Source of the DNA: Epiperipatus broadwayi
Lineage: Eukaryota > Onychophora > Udeonychophora > Euonychophora > Peripatidae
Assembly (NCBI GenBank): GCA_028023455.1
Contig: JAQFVV010000064.1
Coordinates: 2,637,825 to 2,701,824, forward strand
Direction of reading: 5' to 3'
Length of the DNA: 64,000 nucleotides
Part shown: positions 58,960 through 64,000 of the stretch, in pieces
How positions within the stretch are numbered: the stretch's first letter is position 1
How the letters are laid out: the number at the start of each line of letters is the position of its first letter
Translations under genes and position numbers: made by a program
Notes under the pieces: generated by a model
Seen by the model: only the letters and a program-made list of their open reading frames with translations
What the model was told of the DNA's origin: nothing
The model's database searches: none

Positions 58960-60700
58960 AAAAAACAGTCAATGCAGTATGGAAAATTCAAGAAGCAATT
59001 AAGTATGTCAGAGAACTAAAATTGACGGAATATTTTGCCATAAAAATTGATTTTGATTTGGTAAATTGGACATATGTATTTAAAGACATAAAGCAAGTGT
59101 TATCAAACACACATATTTAATTCAGGCAATAGAAAAGTATAATAAAAAAAGTTGAATTTCATTTAAAACTTATATGAGATACTCAGATGTTTTTACTCCA
59201 GAAAAAGGAATACCTCAAGGAACATCATTAGTTGTGCTCAATGTTTTGATTTTATAAACTTCATTGTTCACTAAGAGTCACAAAATACATTGTACCAAAA
59301 AATGAAAATAGTTTATGAAAAGCTTCATTTAAATGAGGAGACTTAAATTCTGGCTATCTAAAATCCATTAAAATAAATTATCTTTGCTACTTACACATGA
59401 GTTCGATAGATAATAATTCTTTATTTTTCTGAACATAAATTAAAAATAATTATCTGTATTGCTCAATTAAAGTAGCGATTAATGTTTGAAAATCAAAGTA
59501 GAATATACTTGATGACATTTATACAAAGAATAACTTCACTTGATGAAATTTAAACAAAAACTGAATTGGTTAAGTTTGAACAATGTGTTATATCTTCAGG
59601 AAACAGTAACAATAAAATCATTATAAGCAATCATTACAAAATTACCACCACAAAAGAATAAAGCATGTATGGTTTCAAAATAAAATGTAAATATTCATGG
59701 TAATATAAACTGTATCATGATTTTATTTCAAAAATTTTGTGAGCTGTAATCGGATCATTTAGAGTCACATGCATTTCACAAGCTAGTGTTTGGCCATGCC
59801 TAATATATAATAAATTGTTATGAATATCCTAGATAGTTTTCAGAGTGAAACAGAATCCTCTAATTAATCATTCAAATTTGCAGCTTGGCAATAGGATACA
59901 GATAAAGATACAATTTGAATACCAGGCAATTCCATTAACATTTTTAGGAATCACATTTATCATATCAAAAACAGGTAAGAATAAATATTTAAATAATGTG
60001 ATAACTGATAAAAATCAATAAAATACTAAATCCTTCTCATCACTTAAGCTTTATGAAATTATTAGAATAAGAACTTTTAATAGCATTGTTATGGGAGTCC
60101 TAGATTATTATGCATCATAGACAAGTGTTTTCAATATAACTTTAATAAATTAAACAAAATGGCAAATAATTATATTTGGGGAAATCTTCACACTTATTAC
60201 CAATTTCAATATTGCAATCACCAATCAGTCAAGGAGTTTTCAATCTTATTGATCCAAGATTATATAAGTTTGAATGTGTGTTAATTTACTAGAAGACTGA
60301 AGTTTTAGTCCACAATTACTGGATGGCTAATTTAATTAATAAAATTTAAAAATCTCATTGTATGATGACTTATTTATAGCATATAAAGATTTTAAGGATG
60401 ATTTAAAACTTTAATAGCTTGGTTAACATTAAATATAATAATTTTAAAAACTAATAGTGTTCAGTACCCTTGGACAGAAGTGTCAGTGATTAAAATTTTG
60501 AAGAATTTTCACAAAATATATGCTCTACAGTCATACATCAAATTCACTTTCAAATTATTAAATGGCTTCCTACCAACAAAGGTTTATTTATTTAAATGAT
60601 CAGCTAAATATGAATTTAGAACCTTCATGATCAAAAGAAGTTCATGCTCCATCCATAAATTTAAATCAATAAATATTTTAAAAATTTGAATTATATACAG
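58960..60700 (+). mobile_element. Jockey/CR1-type LINE reverse-transcriptase remnant
   Basis: Plus frames encode AIKIDFDLVNWTYVFKDI (motif A, AFD..W-like, about 59040-59095), KTYMRYSDVFTPEKGIPQGT then SLVVLNVLIL (motif B, GvPQGS.LsP.LF, about 59168-59255), IPLTFLGITF (59930-59955) and IVMGVLDYYAS (about 60085-60117). Order and spacing match a LINE RT and its downstream segment. The YxDD motif is not legible. The copy is heavily mutated. Confidence 0.62.
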
Positions 60701-61064
60701 TAATATAATGGTTTTACTGCATGCTTCAAATATAATACAGATAACAAGATGTGACATAATTTTTGATAATAAAAAATATAATTCATTAAAAAACTTGATG
60801 ATTGGAATATTGTAATTGCATCAGATATCTCCCAAAAAAAAAAAGATAATGGAAAAAATGTGGCTAAACAACTTGTCTATCTCCATGTGTATTATAGAAA
60901 TAAGTTATTACAAGTATATAAATATGAAGATCTATAATTTAAAACTTATACGTTAAATAAATGTTTTTAAAATATATATAATTGTTTTTTGTTAATAAAA
61001 AAATCGAATTAAATCGTGTTCACCTACTAAAATTATTAAATAACTGAAATATGACTTATTATAT

Positions 61065-61960
61065 ACCTGTATCAATATGTGTAATATATATGGTATATGA
61101 GTACAGACTTTCACATGATCCATCACTCTCCACTCTATCTCATAACACTGATACACTTGAATACATATAAGTCGAAAAGAGAAATAATCACTAATATACA
61201 TATTTCATGCTAAACCAGAAATCATCAGTTGGTCCAGATTATCATTTCCACACATACATGCAATAAGCGCTCAGATATATATTAAGATAGCCAATTTTCA
61301 TACTTCAATGGACAGGCTTCAATCCACTCCACACTCCAACTCTTCAACCATCCATCCAATTGAAAATCTGATGATGGAACGCTTAAAGGCCATCCCGAGG
61401 CCGAGATTCTCGTCACATGGAGGAGGCCGAGATTCTCGTCACATGGATGTTGACCTAAAGTCAATCTAACCCCTCATGTACAGGACATAATCCATTAATA
61501 CATATACGAGGGATGGGCAGATATCTCTACTATGTAATAACTGAAATATAGGCTTCTTATATACCTGTATCAATATATGTAATATATATAGGGTATATGA
61601 GCACAGACTTTCACACAACCCACCACTCTCCACTCTAACTCATAACACTGATACATTTGAACACATGGCCTTTGAGAATTCCATCATCAGATTTTCAAGT
61701 GGATGGACAGTTGAAGTATGGAGTGGATTGAAGCCTATCCATTAAAACAAGAAGATTAGCTATCTTAATATATATCTGAGCACTTATTGCATATATGTGT
61801 GGAGATGATAATCTGAACCAACTGATGATTGTTGGTTAGCATGAAATAAGTATATTGGTGATTTTTTTTTATCTTTTCGACATATATGTGTTCAAGTGTA
61901 TCAGTGTTATAAGATAAGAGTGGAGAGTGATGGATCGTGAGAGTCTGTGCTCATATACCC
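61065..61960. mobile_element. Compound foldback element, family F copy 2
   Basis: 61065-61390 and 61660-61960 are inverted arms: CAGGCTTCAATCCACTCCAC against GTGGATTGAAGCCTATCC; CCAATTGAAAATCTGATGATGG against CCATCATCAGATTTTCAAGTGG; AGTTGGTCCAGATTATCAT against ATGATAATCTGAACCAACT; ACTTTCACATGATCCATCAC against GTGATGGATCGTGAGAGTCT. In addition 61565-61670 is a direct copy of the left end (TGTATCAATATATGTAATAT, GAGCACAGACTTTCACA). A 26-bp tandem (AGGCCGAGATTCTCGTCACA) lies at 61398-61449. The central arms match family F copy 1 at 33755-34105. Confidence 0.78.
61398..61449. repeat. 26-bp tandem duplication
   Basis: AGGCCGAGATTCTCGTCACA begins at 61398 and again at 61424, with identical following TGG. 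It is GC-rich relative to its surroundings and sits near the loop of the family-F foldback. Confidence 0.85.
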
Positions 61961-61979
61961 TATATAAAATTATTAAAAT

Positions 61980-64000
61980 ATTTTAAAACAAATACTGTAG
62001 ATAATAAAACAGTTTATCATTACTAACAAATAAATGCTAGAGGATTTAATCAAATAAAACAATTATACTAAAAAATCAATATAAATAATAACACGAGCAT
62101 CAAATAACGTTTTATATCATATATATAGTCGACAATTAAAAAATATTAATTACAATAATGAAAAAATAAAAAACTAAACAATTTATCTTCATTCTAAAAA
62201 AAAAAAATCTAAACAATTTAAATAATCAAAAGAAGGAAATTATAAATTGATTTTGTTAACTCCAAACATAGCAAATAATAGTATTTTTAATTTTAAAATT
62301 GAGCAAACACGTGGTTACTTCAACTCTCTACAATGAATTGTAATTAATTCGTGTAGGAAAGTACTTGTTTGTATTTATAAAAATATTAATTAAATAAAAT
62401 AAATGAAATTATTAATAAGTCATATCTATAACCACATAGCTAAGGTAAGTCGAATACGAAACTGTAATTGTTAACAAAATGAAAATAACTTTCATCCTTA
62501 TCACAAAAAAACGTTAGGACTCTTAATGTAATGATCAAATTAACTATAAACATGCTTAACCACTCAATATATATACAGTGTATATATAATAAAACAATAG
62601 TTAGAACGTACGGTAAAATAAAACACGTGTTAAATATAAATAGTTTTTGATAATTTTCTCACGCTAAATGGGAGTAGACAAAGCAGGTACCTAATACGTC
62701 ATAGTCACGTGAAAAAATAGTCAGTTAACGAAATCATTCTTTTTAATGTGCCAAATTGATTCAATCCATTAAAGAATTCACACTTTCTTTTTTCTAGTAC
62801 TTCTTTAATAATTAATAAATAGATATAAGATTAAAAAAGTTTATTCATTTGATATCTAATTAACAAAATAGAACTTATCTTAAAATTACAGAATAAATAA
62901 CATGTTCATGGGTTTTTATTTTTCACACACGCAAATCATCCGAAATAATTGCAAATTTATTTTTAATACATAAGTAAATTATTCGAATACAATAGTATAC
63001 ACAACGTGGAAAAATAGCAAAACAAAATAAGGTATTTCTTTGAATTAGGTATTAATTAAACTGTTAATACAGTTGTAAATCAAGGAATAAAAACAACTTC
63101 TGAACGGGCTTAAGAGATACTATAAATCAATAAGATGTGTCAGATATATAGGCTAATTAAACTTCATGATCTAGCTCTAAATATTGTTGGTAGAATAGCT
63201 TGTGTTAATTAAAAAACTAAGTTATAATAAATTATTATCGACTACGATAATTTTATTGTTCACTTTGCCTGTTTTTCAATTCCTCAGGCAGAAAAGATAT
63301 ACAGTGTATACATTTCAACTACTAGACCACATTTATAATTAGTATGGCCAACCCCTTTCTCCCTCCCTTAAAATGCTAATGTAATTTTTCAAAAACTAAA
63401 TTTCGTTAAAATTGTCACGACAGGCAGTACATTTTATTTTTAACTGTTCTTGTTTACCTAACTAAATTAAAATTGTCAAAAAATTGTATAACATAGGTAT
63501 GAAATTTAAACAAGATAGCAAAAGAAAACAATTACTTTATTAAATATTTTCCCGTCTATCTCTAAGCATACAGTAAAAAGCTTCATACTCCATTTTGTTT
63601 TAACGGAAGTGATGTCCAAAACGAGATCTTAACAATATTGAATTAGAAATCGATTAGAGTTAACAAATAATCTTATGCTATCTATCTCATCAGAAGATGA
63701 AATTAAGTGGACTCAAAAAGTGATAGTGAATCAGGAAACATTCCATATATAAAATGATCGAACCATCCTAATCGAATCGTTCATAATCGAGTTATTGCCA
63801 GAACTAAAATCATTTCGTTTATTTTATCATGCAACTGGACTTTTAATAGTTGCCAAATATAATTTAAAAAGGTATTTTGTTTATCATTTATTTCCGTAAT
63901 TACTATTAATTTACATTATCATTATTTTCAGGTACTTAGGTCACATTAATGAACATTAGCTTCTAAATAATCTAAAACATTTGATATAAATCTTCCTTTT
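61980..64000. other. AT-rich region without recognisable gene
   Basis: No TE protein, exon or structured repeat was recognised. Slightly more complex sequence around 62640-62720 and 63540-63620 has no open frame. It could hold regulatory DNA or the 5' part of the IQ gene, but nothing in the sequence shows it. Confidence 0.35.

Overview
This is a 64-kb window of AT-rich eukaryotic nuclear DNA, almost entirely intron or intergenic sequence packed with transposable-element (TE) remnants. Introns with GT/AG borders, tRNA-derived SINEs, RTE-type LINEs, Penelope-like elements, mariner/Tc1 and hAT DNA transposons point to an invertebrate animal. The RTE lineage and the SINE style suggest a coleoid cephalopod (octopus-like), but that is inference from recall and no database was searched. 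There is no bacterial operon, CRISPR array, rRNA or free-standing tRNA gene.

Host genes. (1) 352-573 (+) is the terminal coding exon of a gene that begins upstream of the window, followed by an AATAAA signal at 710-715. (2) Two minus-strand exons, 30232-30368 and 22661-22774, each encode an acidic linker plus a calmodulin-binding IQ motif. They join in frame across a 7.5-kb TE-filled intron and belong to a neurogranin/igloo/Sp17-like IQ protein whose first and last exons were not found. (3) Minus-strand segments 2849-3034, 1239-1514 and 8065-8346 are more GC-rich than their surroundings and may be exons, but they are unassigned.

Layout. 0-5.3 kb: gene end, an 80-bp tandem repeat, a 576-bp palindrome and a 30-bp-arm hairpin. 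6-11.3 kb: a minus-strand RTE LINE split by a 2-kb insertion, next to a second RTE fragment. 13.4-15.0 kb: an hAT transposon with a perfect 8-bp target-site duplication (TSD). 15.9-17.7 kb: a decayed LINE. 18.1-18.7 kb: homopolymer-rich, suspect sequence. 19.2-20.7 kb: a deleted mariner and a 787-bp element with 143-bp inverted repeats. 22.6-30.4 kb: IQ exons and their intron, holding a Penelope-like reverse transcriptase (RT) fragment, two SINEs, RTE copies and three insertions of a novel-looking repeat here called family P. 33.7-34.1 kb and 61.0-61.96 kb: a foldback family. 38.7-41.4 kb: a Penelope-like GIY-YIG coding remnant bracketed by family-P copies. 44.65-44.83 kb: an almost perfect palindrome with 85-bp arms. 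47.5 kb: Tc1 helix-turn-helix. 49-50.7 kb: LINE endonuclease (EN) remnant and inverted-repeat elements. 51-51.8 kb: compound family-P array. 52-54.4 and 59-60.7 kb: pieces of a jockey/CR1-type LINE, apparently separated by another LINE (54.5-58.6 kb) carrying an SGNH-esterase-like ORF1, EN, RT and a C-terminal zinc motif.

The most interesting pattern is family P: pieces from 46 bp to several hundred bp, flanked by 12-, 14- and 15-bp TSDs, ending in the same termini, sometimes as inverted head-to-head units, and bracketing a Penelope-like ORF. This fits pseudo-LTRs of a Penelope-like retroelement better than a cut-and-paste transposon.
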